Positions 24,664 to 33,494 are shown, numbered from the stretch's first letter. The stretch: 64,000 bases of DNA from Actinoplanes regularis (GCF_900188005.1 NZ_FZNR01000024.1:61148-125147), one strand, 5' to 3'. Numbers and translations are program-made. Notes: generated from the sequence alone by a model not told the origin.

Positions 24664-25314
24664 ATGCCACGCGTGTCCGAGCAGTACCTGGCCAGTCGCC
24701 GCGCGGAGATCCTGAGCGCGGCGGCCCGCCTCTTCTCCGCCAACGGCTTCCACGCGACGTCGATGGCGGACGTGATCAACGAGTCCGGGCTCTCCGCCGG
24801 GGCCGTGTACCGGTACTTCCGTGGCAAGGACGAACTCATAGCCGCCGTGGCGGAGGAGGGGCTGACGGCTGCCGACGAGGCGTTCACCGAGCTGCTGTCC
24901 GAGGACGCCGTGCCGTCACCCCAGCAAGCTCTGGCCGCGCTGATCCGGGCCATCAACGACCGGATGACCCCTCACCCCCTCATCGGCGTCGATGTCACCC
25001 GGATCGGGGTGCAGGTCTGGGCCGAGGCGTTACGCAGTCCGGAACTCGCCGGCCGGGCCAACGAGGTCTATCGGCGGCTGCGCGGTCACTTCGCCGAGGT
25101 GGCCCGCCGCCGGCAGGCTGCCGGGTACCTGCCCGCCGACGCGGTGCCGGAGCAGGTGGGGGCCGCCATGCTGAGCCTCGCGCAGGGATTCATCCTGCAG
25201 CGCCTTCTGGTCGACGACACCGACGCCGACGGCTACCTCGCCGGTGTGACGGCGCTGCTGTCCCCGGTCTCGCCGCCTCTGACCTCAGCACCTGCTCCGA
25301 ACTCCCGTCCGTGA
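24664..25314 (+). CDS. TetR-family transcriptional regulator
   Basis: 216 residues from ATG 24664. The DNA-binding domain is intact: SRRAEILSAAARLFSANGFHATSMADVINESGLSAGAVYRYFRGKDELIAAV at about residues 11-62. The C-terminal ligand domain is typical in length but not assignable. It is divergent from the YhgE/Pip-like membrane protein with two matching palindromes between them, so local repression of both genes is the expected mode. No ribosome site is obvious and the operator lies very close to the start, which suggests a nearly leaderless transcript. Confidence 0.9.
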   Translation: MPRVSEQYLASRRAEILSAAARLFSANGFHATSMADVINESGLSAGAVYRYFRGKDELIAAVAEEGLTAADEAFTELLSEDAVPSPQQALAALIRAINDRMTPHPLIGVDVTRIGVQVWAEALRSPELAGRANEVYRRLRGHFAEVARRRQAAGYLPADAVPEQVGAAMLSLAQGFILQRLLVDDTDADGYLAGVTALLSPVSPPLTSAPAPNSRP

Positions 25315-25376
25315 CCCTCCGAGCTCCAGAGGCGGCCCAGGGTGCGGCGGCAGCCCCAACCTGTCCGGCTCGATCG

Positions 25377-25571
25377 TCACCGGGCCGGCACCACCGCGCC
25401 GGGTTTGGGCGACGCCAGGCTTCCGGCGCGTTGCCCACGTACGGCGAAGTCCTTCTTCGGCCGGCGGCCCCGCAGCGCGCTGGCGAGCACGTGCGCCCTC
25501 TCGGCCTCCGTGATCAGCTCGCGCCGCCGGTCGTTCGCCAAGGCCAGCATCAGGTCCGAGTGCATCATCAT
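25377..25571 (-). CDS. Small conserved actinobacterial-type protein
   Basis: 64 residues from ATG 25569-25571, following GGAGACAAGCC. It reads MMMHSDLMLALANDRRRELITEAERAH and continues with a very basic tail (ALRGRRPKKDFAVRGQR). Short Arg-rich proteins with the LANDRRRELxxEAER pattern are common next to diverse actinobacterial genes; their role is not known to me. It is convergent with tetR. Confidence 0.65.
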   Translation of the reverse strand: MMMHSDLMLALANDRRRELITEAERAHVLASALRGRRPKKDFAVRGQRAGSLASPKPGAVVPAR

Positions 25572-25759
25572 GGCTTGTCTCCTTGTTCGCCGTCGATGCA
25601 TTCATCCTCGGCCGGCGACGGAGCGGTCACATCGGGAGCTCCTACCTATCTTCGCTGGTCAGCCCGGTTTAGAGACAGCGCGTAGGCCGTCTAGGCATAC
25701 CTAGGTCCGGCATCCCGGCCCGCGCCAGGACGCCGGCGAGCTTCATACACTCCTGACCC

Positions 25760-27706
25760 GTGGAGGACGCCATCGACGCCGCCGTGCTGCGTGCCGGCCC
25801 GCTGCCCGCCTGGATCGCCAGGTTGCGGGCGCTGGCCGGCGGCTCCCCCGATCCTGCCCTGGGCCCCGTGCTGGTGGATCTGGTGAGGTCACCGCCGTAC
25901 CGGTCGACCAGTTCGCAGCCAGGATGGTGGGGCCTCTGGCGCGCTCTGCTGCGCGTCACCGAGGCCGGCACGGTCGAGCCGCTACGCCCGCTGGCCGGCC
26001 ACTACAGCACCCACATCGGTGCCGCCACCATGGGCGGGTGGGTCGACGAGCATCTGCGCACGCTGCTGGCCTACACCGACACGGTCCGTGACAGTGCGGG
26101 ACCGGCCGGACCGTCGCCGCACGACCGGCTCACGACGGCGATCACGGACCTACGCGCCGGACGGATGGAGCCGGCCCGCCTGGCGCTGCACGCGGTGTGG
26201 CGCACGACCCGGGCAACGCGTGTGTCGGAACTGCTCGACACGATCGGTGAACGGCACCCCGTCACGGAACCCGTCGCCGACGCGCTGACGGACGCCACGA
26301 CGGCCAAGGAACTCGACGCGGCCCTGCTGGACTGCCTGCGGAGGCCGCCGAATCCGCGGATCGCCGCCGCGCTCGCCGACCTGCACCGCCATCCCGCGGT
26401 CGCCTCGCCCGAACTCACTCCCACCACATACCGGCTGGCCGCAGCCGTCCTGCTGCACGGCGACGCCGCGCTGTCCGAGGTGCTGCATTCCTTGGGCGGT
26501 GACCCGTCGTGGCCGGCCGGCGCGTTGCGGGAGCACCTTTCGAGCACCGCGCGACCACTCGACGCACCGTCCCGGGCAGCCTGCGACACGCTGGCCCAGC
26601 TGCTCGACGTGGCGGGCCGACGCTCTCGGGCGCAGGCCGGGCGACAGCTGCTGGAGGCGGTGTACGCGGCGCCCGCCGATGATGTCCCACGCCAGCAGTA
26701 CGCCCAGTGGCTGACCGACACGGGCGATCCGCGCGGTGAATTCATCGCCCTGCAACTGGCTGCCGTACGACGGGACCTGGACCCGGTCGAGCAGGCCCGG
26801 GAGGCCGAGCTGCTCGCCCGGCACGCCCGAACCTGGCTCGGTCCGCTGGCGCCGCTGGCCGTGGCGACCGGCACCCGGTTCCGCCGCGGCTTCGTCAGCG
26901 GGCTGGCGGTCTACGCCCGCGCCCCGGAACTCATGCGTGCCGTCGCGGGCAACCCGGTCTGGTCCACCGTCGAGACCTTGGAATTCGATCACCGGTCGAC
27001 CAGCTGCCACCCGAAGGTGAGCGCCCAGGACGGGATCGGACACCCGGCTCTGCGGGCCCTCCGGTCGGTGGGCGGCCTGCTCGGACCCACCGCCGTCGAG
27101 GCGTGCACCGCCCATGGCGACCGGCTCGAGGAAGTCGCCGTGTCCGGCCCCACCTGGCGCGACGGCGCCGAGTCCGCCCGGGAACTGGTCGAGGCGCTCG
27201 CGACCCTGCCCCACGTGACCCGGCTACGGGTCGCGGGCAGCACCGAACTCGCGAAAGTACGCCGCGATCCGGCGCTGCTGGACACCCTGTTCGCCGGGGC
27301 GCTCGGGCAGGCCGTCCAGACGTTCAGCACGTACGGCGACCTCAGCAACCGGCTGTATCGGGACCTGGTGTCGTACTTCCGGACGAACGTGCCGTCCCTG
27401 CGCACCCTGGAGCTGCGTGCCGACGCGTGTGGAAGCTGGAGCCACACGGGCTGGACGTTCCGACTGTCCTACCACCGGGGTGCGCTGGCTCCCACCATGC
27501 GAGCGCACCTCACACCGCGGCGCGGCAACGAGCCGATGGCCGGCTCGCTCGCCTCCTACCTGCACGGTTTCGGTCACGAGGGCATCGAACACGTCACGGT
27601 GCACGCGCCGGCGCGAGTCGACGTATCTCGCGCCCTCGCCGACGAGATCAGCGGCTGGGCAAAACCGCCCTGTGCGATGCCGGAACTCACCGTCGTACCG
27701 TGGTGA
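25760..27706 (+). CDS. TIGR02996-domain protein
   Basis: 648 residues from GTG 25760. Around residues 295-335 is the repeat-companion segment LLEAVYAAPADDVPRQQYAQWLTDTGDPRGEFIALQLAAV, matching TIGR02996, a short domain known mainly from Myxococcales and other large genomes and often linked to leucine-rich repeats. The rest has a degenerate LRR-like C-terminal half (VETLEFDHRSTS, LEEVAVSGPTWRDG, LRTLELRADACGSW). The N-terminal 280 residues are helical and unrecognised. No signal peptide is visible. Function unknown; protein-protein interaction is the likely theme. Confidence 0.78.
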   Translation: MEDAIDAAVLRAGPLPAWIARLRALAGGSPDPALGPVLVDLVRSPPYRSTSSQPGWWGLWRALLRVTEAGTVEPLRPLAGHYSTHIGAATMGGWVDEHLRTLLAYTDTVRDSAGPAGPSPHDRLTTAITDLRAGRMEPARLALHAVWRTTRATRVSELLDTIGERHPVTEPVADALTDATTAKELDAALLDCLRRPPNPRIAAALADLHRHPAVASPELTPTTYRLAAAVLLHGDAALSEVLHSLGGDPSWPAGALREHLSSTARPLDAPSRAACDTLAQLLDVAGRRSRAQAGRQLLEAVYAAPADDVPRQQYAQWLTDTGDPRGEFIALQLAAVRRDLDPVEQAREAELLARHARTWLGPLAPLAVATGTRFRRGFVSGLAVYARAPELMRAVAGNPVWSTVETLEFDHRSTSCHPKVSAQDGIGHPALRALRSVGGLLGPTAVEACTAHGDRLEEVAVSGPTWRDGAESARELVEALATLPHVTRLRVAGSTELAKVRRDPALLDTLFAGALGQAVQTFSTYGDLSNRLYRDLVSYFRTNVPSLRTLELRADACGSWSHTGWTFRLSYHRGALAPTMRAHLTPRRGNEPMAGSLASYLHGFGHEGIEHVTVHAPARVDVSRALADEISGWAKPPCAMPELTVVPW

Positions 27707-27716
27707 CCCCTGCTTT

Positions 27717-28355
27717 TCAGCCGCCGAGGTATTTGAGGACGGCCAGCACCCGTCGATGGTCGGTGTCGGTGGGCGACAGTTCGAGTTTGGTGAAGATGTT
27801 GCCCACGTACTTCTCCACCGCGCTGTGGCTGACCCGCAACGCCTCGGTGATGCCGGTGTTGGACCGGCCCTCCGCCATCAGGCGCAGCACCTCCTGCTCC
27901 CGGGGTGTCAGACGGTGCATCGGGTCGTCGCGGCGGACCAGCAACTGGGCGACGACCTCGGGGTCCAGGGCGGTACCGCCGGCGGCCACCCGCCGCAGCG
28001 CGTCGAGAAAGTCCGACACGTGCGCGACCCGGTCCTTCAGCAGGTATCCCACGCCGCTGGTGGCGACCGAGAGCAGATCGGTGGCGTACCTCTCCTCCAC
28101 GTACTGCGAAAGCACACACACCGCGATCGTCGGGTGCTGCCGCCGGATGACCAGGGCCGCCCGGATGCCCTCGTCGGTGTGGGTCGGCGGCATCCGCACG
28201 TCGACCACCACGACGTGTGGCCGGTATTTGTCGACGGCGGACAGCAACTCCTCGGCGTCGGGTACGGCGGCGACGACGTCGAAGCCGCCATCGGTGAGCA
28301 ACTTGGTGAGACCGGCGCGCAACAGCACGGAGTCTTCGGCTAGTACTACTCGCAT
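27717..28355 (-). CDS. LuxR/NarL-type response regulator
   Basis: 212 residues from ATG 28353-28355. The receiver domain has the phospho-acceptor Asp in HVVVVDVRMPP with the acidic pair at VVLAEDS, and Lys in GYLLKDRV. The C-terminal LuxR helix-turn-helix is LTPREQEVLRLMAEGRSNTGITEALRVSHSAVEKYVGNIFTKL. It overlaps the end of the sensor kinase gene by ten bases, so the pair is one operon. The divergent ABC exporter genes across the intergenic region are the probable target, as in antibiotic-sensing LiaRS-like modules. Confidence 0.92.
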   Translation of the reverse strand: MRVVLAEDSVLLRAGLTKLLTDGGFDVVAAVPDAEELLSAVDKYRPHVVVVDVRMPPTHTDEGIRAALVIRRQHPTIAVCVLSQYVEERYATDLLSVATSGVGYLLKDRVAHVSDFLDALRRVAAGGTALDPEVVAQLLVRRDDPMHRLTPREQEVLRLMAEGRSNTGITEALRVSHSAVEKYVGNIFTKLELSPTDTDHRRVLAVLKYLGG

Positions 28356-29608
28356 GGGAGATCCACCGTAACGGTGGTGGGGCCGCCGGGCGGACTCAGG
28401 ACCGTGAGCGTGCCGTCGACGGCCGCCGCGCGCTGCGCCAGACCGCGCAACCCGGTGCCGGCCCCGTCCGCCGAGGCACCGCCGCGGCCGTCGTCGGTCA
28501 CCGTGATGATCAGCCGGTCCTCGGTGCGTTCCGCGGCGACCTCGGCCCGGCTCGCCCCGGCGTGCTTGGCGACGTTCGTCAGGGCCTCGGACACGGCGAA
28601 GTAGGCGATCGCCTCGATGCTCGGCGAGCAGCGCGGCACGACGGCGACGCGCAGCCGTACCGGCAGCGGCGCCCGCGCGGCTATGCCGGAGAGCGCCGCG
28701 TCGAGTCCCCGGTCGTTGAGCACCGCCGGATGCAGGCCGCGGATGAAGTCGCGCAGTTCGGCGAGGGCGGCGGTGGCCTCGTCGTGCGCGGCGGCGATGA
28801 CCTCCGACAGCGTCTCGGTGGCCTGGTCCGGGCCGGCGGCGCGGGCCATGCCCAGGTTCATCGCCAGCGACACCAGGCGTTGCTGCACGCCGTCGTGCAG
28901 ATCGCGCTCGATCCGGCGGCGTTCGTCGTCGGCCGCCCGCACCAGCTCGGTCCGGCTGCGCGCCAGCGACTCGACCCGCTCGGCGAGTTCGTCGCTGGGA
29001 CTCGGACCGAGCAGGCGCCGGGCCACGGCCGTGTCGGCGGCGGCGATGCCGCGGGCCACCCACGGTGCGGCGAGCAGCAGTACGGCGGCACCGCCGAACC
29101 ACGACACGGCCTGTGGCCCGGAGCGGTGATCACCCGGGAGTGCCGCGAGCAGCGGCGCTGACCAGCAGAGCACCACGAGCATGCCGCCGACGCCACCCAG
29201 CAGCGGCGCGAGCAGGTGATAGCCGAGCTGGCGCCAAACCGGCCCCGCCGCCCACGCCCGCGGCAGCCGCAGCCGACCGGTACCCGCCGCGGCTCTCGGC
29301 GCGGCGATCTGCACGCCGAGCAGCGCCCGGAAGCGCTCTCGCTGCAAGGCGCTGAGAAACCGCACGAACGGTAGTAGCGCCAGTGGGCCCAGGACGGCAA
29401 GGAACAGGTACAACACGGCGAGCAGCCGGTCGCCGGTCGGCCCCTCGACGAGGCTCACCATCGCGGCCCACCACAGCAGGCCCAGCAGCCAGATCGTCGC
29501 GACCGTCGTGGCGCTGAGGAACATCCCGGCCAGCACATGGAAGGTCGCCCGCCAGGCGAGCGGCGACCACAGCGCGGTCACCGGCGCGGCGGCCCGCCCG
29601 GCCGTCAC
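28346..29608 (-). CDS. Sensor histidine kinase, NarL-partner type (HisKA_3)
   Basis: 420 residues from GTG 29608. Four or more membrane helices fill the first 190 residues (ATFHVLAGMFLSATTVATIWLLG and later), with no long extracellular loop. The HisKA_3 phosphoacceptor is ERDLHDGVQQRLVSLAMNLG, and the HATPase domain carries AVSEALTNVAKHAG and VTDDGRGG. The paired regulator is directly downstream with overlapping ends. Signals are probably sensed in or at the membrane. Confidence 0.9.
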   Translation of the reverse strand: MTAGRAAAPVTALWSPLAWRATFHVLAGMFLSATTVATIWLLGLLWWAAMVSLVEGPTGDRLLAVLYLFLAVLGPLALLPFVRFLSALQRERFRALLGVQIAAPRAAAGTGRLRLPRAWAAGPVWRQLGYHLLAPLLGGVGGMLVVLCWSAPLLAALPGDHRSGPQAVSWFGGAAVLLLAAPWVARGIAAADTAVARRLLGPSPSDELAERVESLARSRTELVRAADDERRRIERDLHDGVQQRLVSLAMNLGMARAAGPDQATETLSEVIAAAHDEATAALAELRDFIRGLHPAVLNDRGLDAALSGIAARAPLPVRLRVAVVPRCSPSIEAIAYFAVSEALTNVAKHAGASRAEVAAERTEDRLIITVTDDGRGGASADGAGTGLRGLAQRAAAVDGTLTVLSPPGGPTTVTVDLPCE

Positions 29609-29789
29609 GACGCCGCTCCAGATTCGATCATGCGGTCACGGTAGGCGGCCCCGCGGCAGCCCGGCCATCGGGCAGACCCGCCGTCGAGGGTGGGGAAAAC
29701 CCCACCCCGAAGCGGCTGGTCGCCCCACTGACCGGGCCGCTGCGCCCTGGCAGCGTGAACGCCGGACGAACCAGATGAGGAGCAAGACG

Positions 29790-30710
29790 ATGATCGAGGC
29801 ACGGGGACTGACCAAGAGATACGGCGACCGGCTTGCCGTCGACGGGCTGACCTTCACCGTACGCCCGGGAACGGTCACGGGCTTTCTCGGCCCGAACGGT
29901 GCCGGCAAGTCCACCACCATGCGGATGATTCTCGGGCTGGACCGGCCCACCGGCGGGACGGTGCTGGTCAACGGCAAGCCGTACCACCGGCATGTCGCGC
30001 CGCTGCGCGAGGTCGGCGCGCTGCTGGAGGCGCGCTCGGTGCACCCGGGCCGCAGCGCGTTCCGCCACCTGCTGGCCTTGGCACAGACCAACGGGATCAG
30101 CCGCACGCGGGTCGACGACGTCCTCGAGGCGGTCGGCCTCACCGGCGCGGCACGGCGGCGGGCCGGACGGTTCTCCCTCGGCATGGGCCAGCGACTCGGC
30201 ATCGCCACGGCGTTGCTCGGCGACCCTCGCACGGTGATCCTCGACGAGCCGCTCAACGGCCTCGACACCGAAGGCATCCGATGGGTACGCGAGCTGCTGC
30301 GCGGCCTCGCCGCCGAGGGCCGTACGGTCTTCGTCTCCTCGCATCTGATGAACGAGATGGCGCTCACCGCCGAGCACCTCATCGTCATCGGCAACGGCCG
30401 CCTGATCGCCGATGTCGGCACGGCGGAGTTCGTCCGTACCCGAGGCCGCAACGTGGTGCGGGTGCGCACTGTCGACCCCGACACACTCGCCGCCCGGCTG
30501 TCCGGACCCGGCGTCGAGATCTCGTTCGACGGGGGCGAGACCCTGACCGTGTCCGGATCGACCACCGACCGGATCGGCCTGGCGGCCGGTGCGGCCGGCA
30601 TCACGCTGCTTGAACTCACCGCCCAACAGGCCTCGCTGGAGGAGGCCTTCATCGAGCTGACCCGCGACGCGGTCGAGTACCGCGCGAACCCCGCTGGAGT
30701 GTCGTCGTGA
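29790..30710 (+). CDS. ABC transporter ATP-binding protein (DrrA/BcrA type)
   Basis: 306 residues from ATG 29790, with GAGGAG upstream. Walker A GPNGAGKSTTMRMI, signature FSLGMGQRLGIA, Walker B VILDEPLNGLD and H-loop VSSHLMNEM are intact. The C-terminal extension (TLLELTAQQASLEEAFIELTRDAVEYR) is typical of BcrA/DrrA-like exporters of peptides or drugs. Four bases overlap the permease gene. It is divergent from the two-component system that probably controls it. Confidence 0.93.
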   Translation: MIEARGLTKRYGDRLAVDGLTFTVRPGTVTGFLGPNGAGKSTTMRMILGLDRPTGGTVLVNGKPYHRHVAPLREVGALLEARSVHPGRSAFRHLLALAQTNGISRTRVDDVLEAVGLTGAARRRAGRFSLGMGQRLGIATALLGDPRTVILDEPLNGLDTEGIRWVRELLRGLAAEGRTVFVSSHLMNEMALTAEHLIVIGNGRLIADVGTAEFVRTRGRNVVRVRTVDPDTLAARLSGPGVEISFDGGETLTVSGSTTDRIGLAAGAAGITLLELTAQQASLEEAFIELTRDAVEYRANPAGVSS

Positions 30711-31510
30711 CCGGTAACGCCCTGCCCACCCGTACCGGAGACCAGCGGGTCACCCGGCTGCGGGTGATCCGTTCGGAGTGGACGAAGCTGCGCTCCCTGC
30801 TGTCCACGATCTGGTGCCTCGCGGCCACGGTCGCGCTGCTGGTCGGGGTCGGGGTCGCCTACGCCTCGCTGCGCGTCGCGCGCCCGCCGGCGGACCCGTC
30901 CGCCTTCGACGCCACCGCGGTCAGCCTCGCCGGCGTCCAGTTGGCGCAGTTCGCCATCGGCGTCCTGGGCGTGCTGTTCATCACCGGCGAGTACGCCACC
31001 GGCACGATCCGGGTGAGTCTCGCGGCGGTGCCCGACCGGGCGGTGTTGTTGTGGGGCAAGGCGGTGACGTTCGGCGTGGCCATCGCCGGGCTGGCCGTAC
31101 CCGCGGTGGTGGTGACGTTCTACGCCGGCCAGGCGATCCTGTCCGCCGAGCATCTGGACACCGGGATCGGCGCACCCGGCGTGCTCCGGGCGGTGCTCGG
31201 CAGCGCGTTGTTCCTGATCGCGGTGGGCCTGTTGGGCCTCGGCCTGGGTGCCCTGCTGCGCAACAGCGCCGGCGGGATCTCGGCGCTGTTCGGCCTGCTC
31301 TTCGCCCCGCAGCTGGTGCTGGGGCTGCTGCCGGAGTCGATGTCGGACGCGGCCTACCGATACCTGCCGACCCCGGCGGGCGCGGCCATCACCGCCGTGC
31401 ACTCCGATCCGGTCACGCTCGGCCCGTGGACCGGGTTCGGGCTGTTCTGCCTGTACACCGCCATCGTGCTCGGGCTCGCCGCGTGGCGACTGCGCCACCG
31501 CGACGTCTGA
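30707..31510 (+). CDS. ABC-2 type permease partner
   Basis: 267 residues from GTG 30707, overlapping the ATPase stop. Six hydrophobic segments are visible (TIWCLAATVALLVGVGVAYASL, LAQFAIGVLGVLFITGEYATGTIRVSL, VTFGVAIAGLAVPAVVV, LGSALFLIAVGLLGLGLGALL, ALFGLLFAPQLVLGLL, a final helix). The GEYATGTIR loop is typical of ABC-2 drug/peptide exporters. It forms a transporter with the preceding ATPase; the substrate is unknown. Confidence 0.9.
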   Translation: MTGNALPTRTGDQRVTRLRVIRSEWTKLRSLLSTIWCLAATVALLVGVGVAYASLRVARPPADPSAFDATAVSLAGVQLAQFAIGVLGVLFITGEYATGTIRVSLAAVPDRAVLLWGKAVTFGVAIAGLAVPAVVVTFYAGQAILSAEHLDTGIGAPGVLRAVLGSALFLIAVGLLGLGLGALLRNSAGGISALFGLLFAPQLVLGLLPESMSDAAYRYLPTPAGAAITAVHSDPVTLGPWTGFGLFCLYTAIVLGLAAWRLRHRDV

Positions 31511-31997
31511 AGGACGGTCCGCGACCTGCTACGCGGGCACCGCGGTTGCTGCCGAAGTCGCGCGTGGAGAGATGGCGCGGGTAATTCGATCGCGTGCTTC
31601 GCCGTGATGGGGCAGAGTGACCTCGGCGCCGGTGAGACGAGCAAAGAGACGGCTCACCAAAGCGTTGACCAGGCTGAACAACAGCCAACCGCTCCAGGAT
31701 TCTCGAAGGGAGTCGAACCGTCGTGTCATGGCGACAAAATTGCACGATCGCTCAAGCCCGGGCGTCGCGGCATGGGTTCCCGTCCCCGCGAGGTCACGAA
31801 ACCAGTCGTAATCCGGAGCGGTGGAGCCGGTAGCGCAGCAGGATCTGCGTCTGCGCCGCCCGCCTCAGCAGCCGAGGGACGGGCGGTTTTTCGTTCCGTC
31901 CATTGTCTTATCCGTCCAGGTCCACGCGGCAGGCACCGCCCCGATTGCGGGCGGGCTTGACCGCTGCCTTCGGGGAAGGCACCATCCGGCGCGGTTC
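31511..31997. other. Intergenic stretch without a supported gene
   Basis: About 490 bases between the ABC permease and the tRNA array. No coding frame with recognisable protein features is seen on either strand. A weak hairpin with a T-run (GGACGG, TTTTT, CCGTCC) lies near 31879-31915. An anticodon-arm-like element around 31830-31870 lacks a T-loop and was not called as a tRNA. Confidence 0.5.
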
Positions 31998-32070
31998 GCG
32001 TCGGGTTGAGGCAGGTAGACCACCGGAATCTCGATCCGGAAGGCCGGGTTCAACCCCGGACGGGCGACGC
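31998..32070 (+). tRNA. Degenerate tRNA-Glu-like element (anticodon CTC)
   Basis: 73 bases heading the tRNA array. A perfect anticodon arm (CCGGA, loop ATCTCGA, TCCGG) gives anticodon CTC. A D-arm GGTT/GACC is present, as is a six-base end pairing GCGTCG with CGACGC. The T-arm has only a six-base loop and about five bases between it and the acceptor strand do not fit, so it is probably a decayed or non-canonical tRNA. Confidence 0.4.
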
Positions 32071-32081
32071 AACACCAGCAT

Positions 32082-32154
32082 GCGGTCGTGGTGAACTCGG
32101 CGGACACATCGGTCTTCCAAACCGAGGAAGCGGGTTCGATGCCCGCCGGCCGCT
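32082..32154 (+). tRNA. tRNA-Gly (anticodon TCC)
   Basis: Folds as a cloverleaf by eye: acceptor GCGGTCG with CGGCCGC (one G-U), D-stem GTG/CAC, anticodon arm TCGGT-CTTCCAA-ACCGA, T-arm GCGGG-TTCGATG-CCCGC, discriminator T. No CCA is encoded. Its sequence differs clearly from the usual chromosomal tRNA-Gly(TCC) pattern, suggesting an accessory gene. Confidence 0.85.
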
Positions 32155-32166
32155 CTGGTGCCTTCT

Positions 32167-32237
32167 TGGGGGTTCGGCTAACGGCAGGCCGCCGAGCTTT
32201 GACCTCGGTCGTGCAGGTTCGAGTCCTGCACCCCCAG
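32167..32237 (+). tRNA. tRNA-Gln (anticodon TTG)
   Basis: Acceptor TGGGGGT with ACCCCCA, D-stem GGC/GCC with a shortened nine-base loop, anticodon arm CCGAG-CTTTGAC-CTCGG, T-arm GCAGG-TTCGAGT-CCTGC, discriminator G. A U1-A72 end pair is normal for tRNA-Gln. It lies 12 bases after the tRNA-Gly. CCA is not encoded. Confidence 0.88.
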
Positions 32238-32413
32238 CACCGTCACGTCCTGCCACGCTCGCGCGGCGACGTGAACTCCTGACTCGACACCGTGGCGGCC
32301 TGCGGCCGCTGCAGCCAGCGCAAGGGCGACCGGACGCCGGCCGAGGCCGGCATGCCGCTGCGGACCTCTCCCCGGGTCCCGGCTGGTCGCGGCTCGCTCT
32401 GGGCTGACCGGGT

Positions 32414-32451
32414 CCGGGCCGGGTGGGAGCCGCTACCCCCGCCCGGCCCGG
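32414..32451. terminator. GC-rich hairpin inside the tRNA array
   Basis: Arms CCGGGCCGGG (32414-32423) and CCCGGCCCGG (32442-32451) pair perfectly, with further pairing of the GTGGG/CCCCG extension. No T-run follows. It could end the first tRNA transcript or act as a processing element before tRNA-Gln(CTG). Confidence 0.5.
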
Positions 32452-32458
32452 CCCGCGA

Positions 32459-32531
32459 TGGGAGCTGATGTAACCCGGCAGCATGGTTGCCTCTGAAGCA
32501 GCTCGTCCAGGTTCGAATCCTGGGCTCCCAG
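32459..32531 (+). tRNA. tRNA-Gln (anticodon CTG)
   Basis: Acceptor TGGGAGC with GCTCCCA, D-arm ATG/CAT with loop containing GG, anticodon arm GTTGC-CTCTGAA-GCAGC (one G-U), T-arm CCAGG-TTCGAAT-CCTGG, discriminator G. It is separated from the first three elements by a 220-base spacer with a strong hairpin. Confidence 0.88.
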
Positions 32532-32564
32532 CTTTGCCCCACCCGGGGCACCGAAGCATGTCGA

Positions 32565-32637
32565 TCCGGCGTCGCCCAATAGGCAGGGCAGCGGCCTGTT
32601 AAGCCGTACGGTGATGGTTCGAGTCCATCCGCCGGAG
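32565..32637 (+). tRNA. tRNA-Asn (anticodon GTT)
   Basis: Acceptor TCCGGCG with CGCCGGA, D-stem GCCC/GGGC, anticodon arm GCGGC-CTGTTAA-GCCGT, T-arm GATGG-TTCGAGT-CCATC, discriminator G. A complete cloverleaf 33 bases after tRNA-Gln(CTG). CCA is not encoded. Confidence 0.9.
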
Positions 32638-32815
32638 CAGCCAACCGCTCCCACCCGCTCTTGCAGGTGCCATCGACGCTGGCGATCCGCGCCGCCGGTC
32701 ATACCGCCGAGTTCTCTGCCGGCGATACGAGCGCTTGATGATCGTGGCATGCGTGCGGGCCCGGCAACGGCCGATGGCCGGCACCGGGCCCAGCGCGAAG
32801 CGGCCGGACGGGCTC

Positions 32816-33106
32816 CTACAGCGGCGGCTCACCGGGCGCGGGAACGGCGGTTACGCCGGTGTGCTTCGGGCGCGGTGTCCGCGGGCTGACCCCGTTCGCG
32901 GTGGTGACGACCGGAGTGGTCTCGGCGCGGGTGGTGGCGGCCCGGTCGCTGATGACGGCCTTCGCCTTCTCCTGCGCCTGGACGACGGTGGGGTGGGCAC
33001 TCAGCCGGCGGGCGGTCGACGCGATCTTCTCGTACTGCTCACGGCCGGCCCGGGATCCGAGCACGTACCCGACAGCGACACCGGCAGCCAGTTTCAGCAT
33101 TCCCAT
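32816..33106 (-). CDS. YtxH-like small membrane-anchored protein
   Basis: 96 residues from ATG 33104-33106, behind GGAGAG. The start MLKLAAGVAVGYVLGSRAGREQYEKI is the conserved glycine-rich membrane anchor of actinobacterial YtxH-like proteins. It is followed by a short helix and a low-complexity Pro/Thr tail. It belongs with the DUF3618 gene next door to a common actinobacterial envelope-stress neighbourhood. Confidence 0.8.
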   Translation of the reverse strand: MGMLKLAAGVAVGYVLGSRAGREQYEKIASTARRLSAHPTVVQAQEKAKAVISDRAATTRAETTPVVTTANGVSPRTPRPKHTGVTAVPAPGEPPL

Positions 33107-33158
33107 GAAAGCTCTCTCCGTTTGATGTGACGTACGACGATTCAGCGTTGTGGGCTGG

Positions 33159-33494
33159 TCAACGGCGCAGCCTCTGCCAGACGGTGCGCGGCGCCCGTCG
33201 CCGGCGCGTCACGACAGCCGCCGCGCCCAGGATCGTTGCCGTCAGAGCCGCGATCGTGGTCGTGGCAGCGGCACGGCGTACCCGGGGATCCTTGCTCTTC
33301 TCGCTGATCTGGGCCTTCGCGGTGATCAGATTCAGCCGGACGCGGCTCTTGGTGCCGTCGAAGGCCTGCCTGGCCCGGTTCTTGACATCGGTCTTGGCCG
33401 CCAGTGCCTCGACGGTGTCACCGAGGCCCGCGCGGGTTTCCGCGATCTCGGCGCGCAGCTGGTCAGGGTGTGCGGGGGTCTGCGGAGTGCTCAT
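33159..33494 (-). CDS. DUF3618 protein
   Basis: 111 residues from ATG 33492-33494. It carries the DUF3618 motif PDQLRAEIAETRAGLGDTVEALAAKTDVKNRARQAF, then a basic helix and a membrane helix (AATTTIAALTATILGAAAVV) and an Arg-rich C-terminus. DUF3618 proteins usually follow a phage-holin-like gene; here that upstream gene is broken. Confidence 0.85.
   Translation of the reverse strand: MSTPQTPAHPDQLRAEIAETRAGLGDTVEALAAKTDVKNRARQAFDGTKSRVRLNLITAKAQISEKSKDPRVRRAAATTTIAALTATILGAAAVVTRRRRAPRTVWQRLRR

Noticed and set aside
31825..31880. Possible extra tRNA with an anticodon-arm-like hairpin (loop ATCTGCG)
   Set aside because: No T-loop TTCRA and no acceptor pairing could be found.
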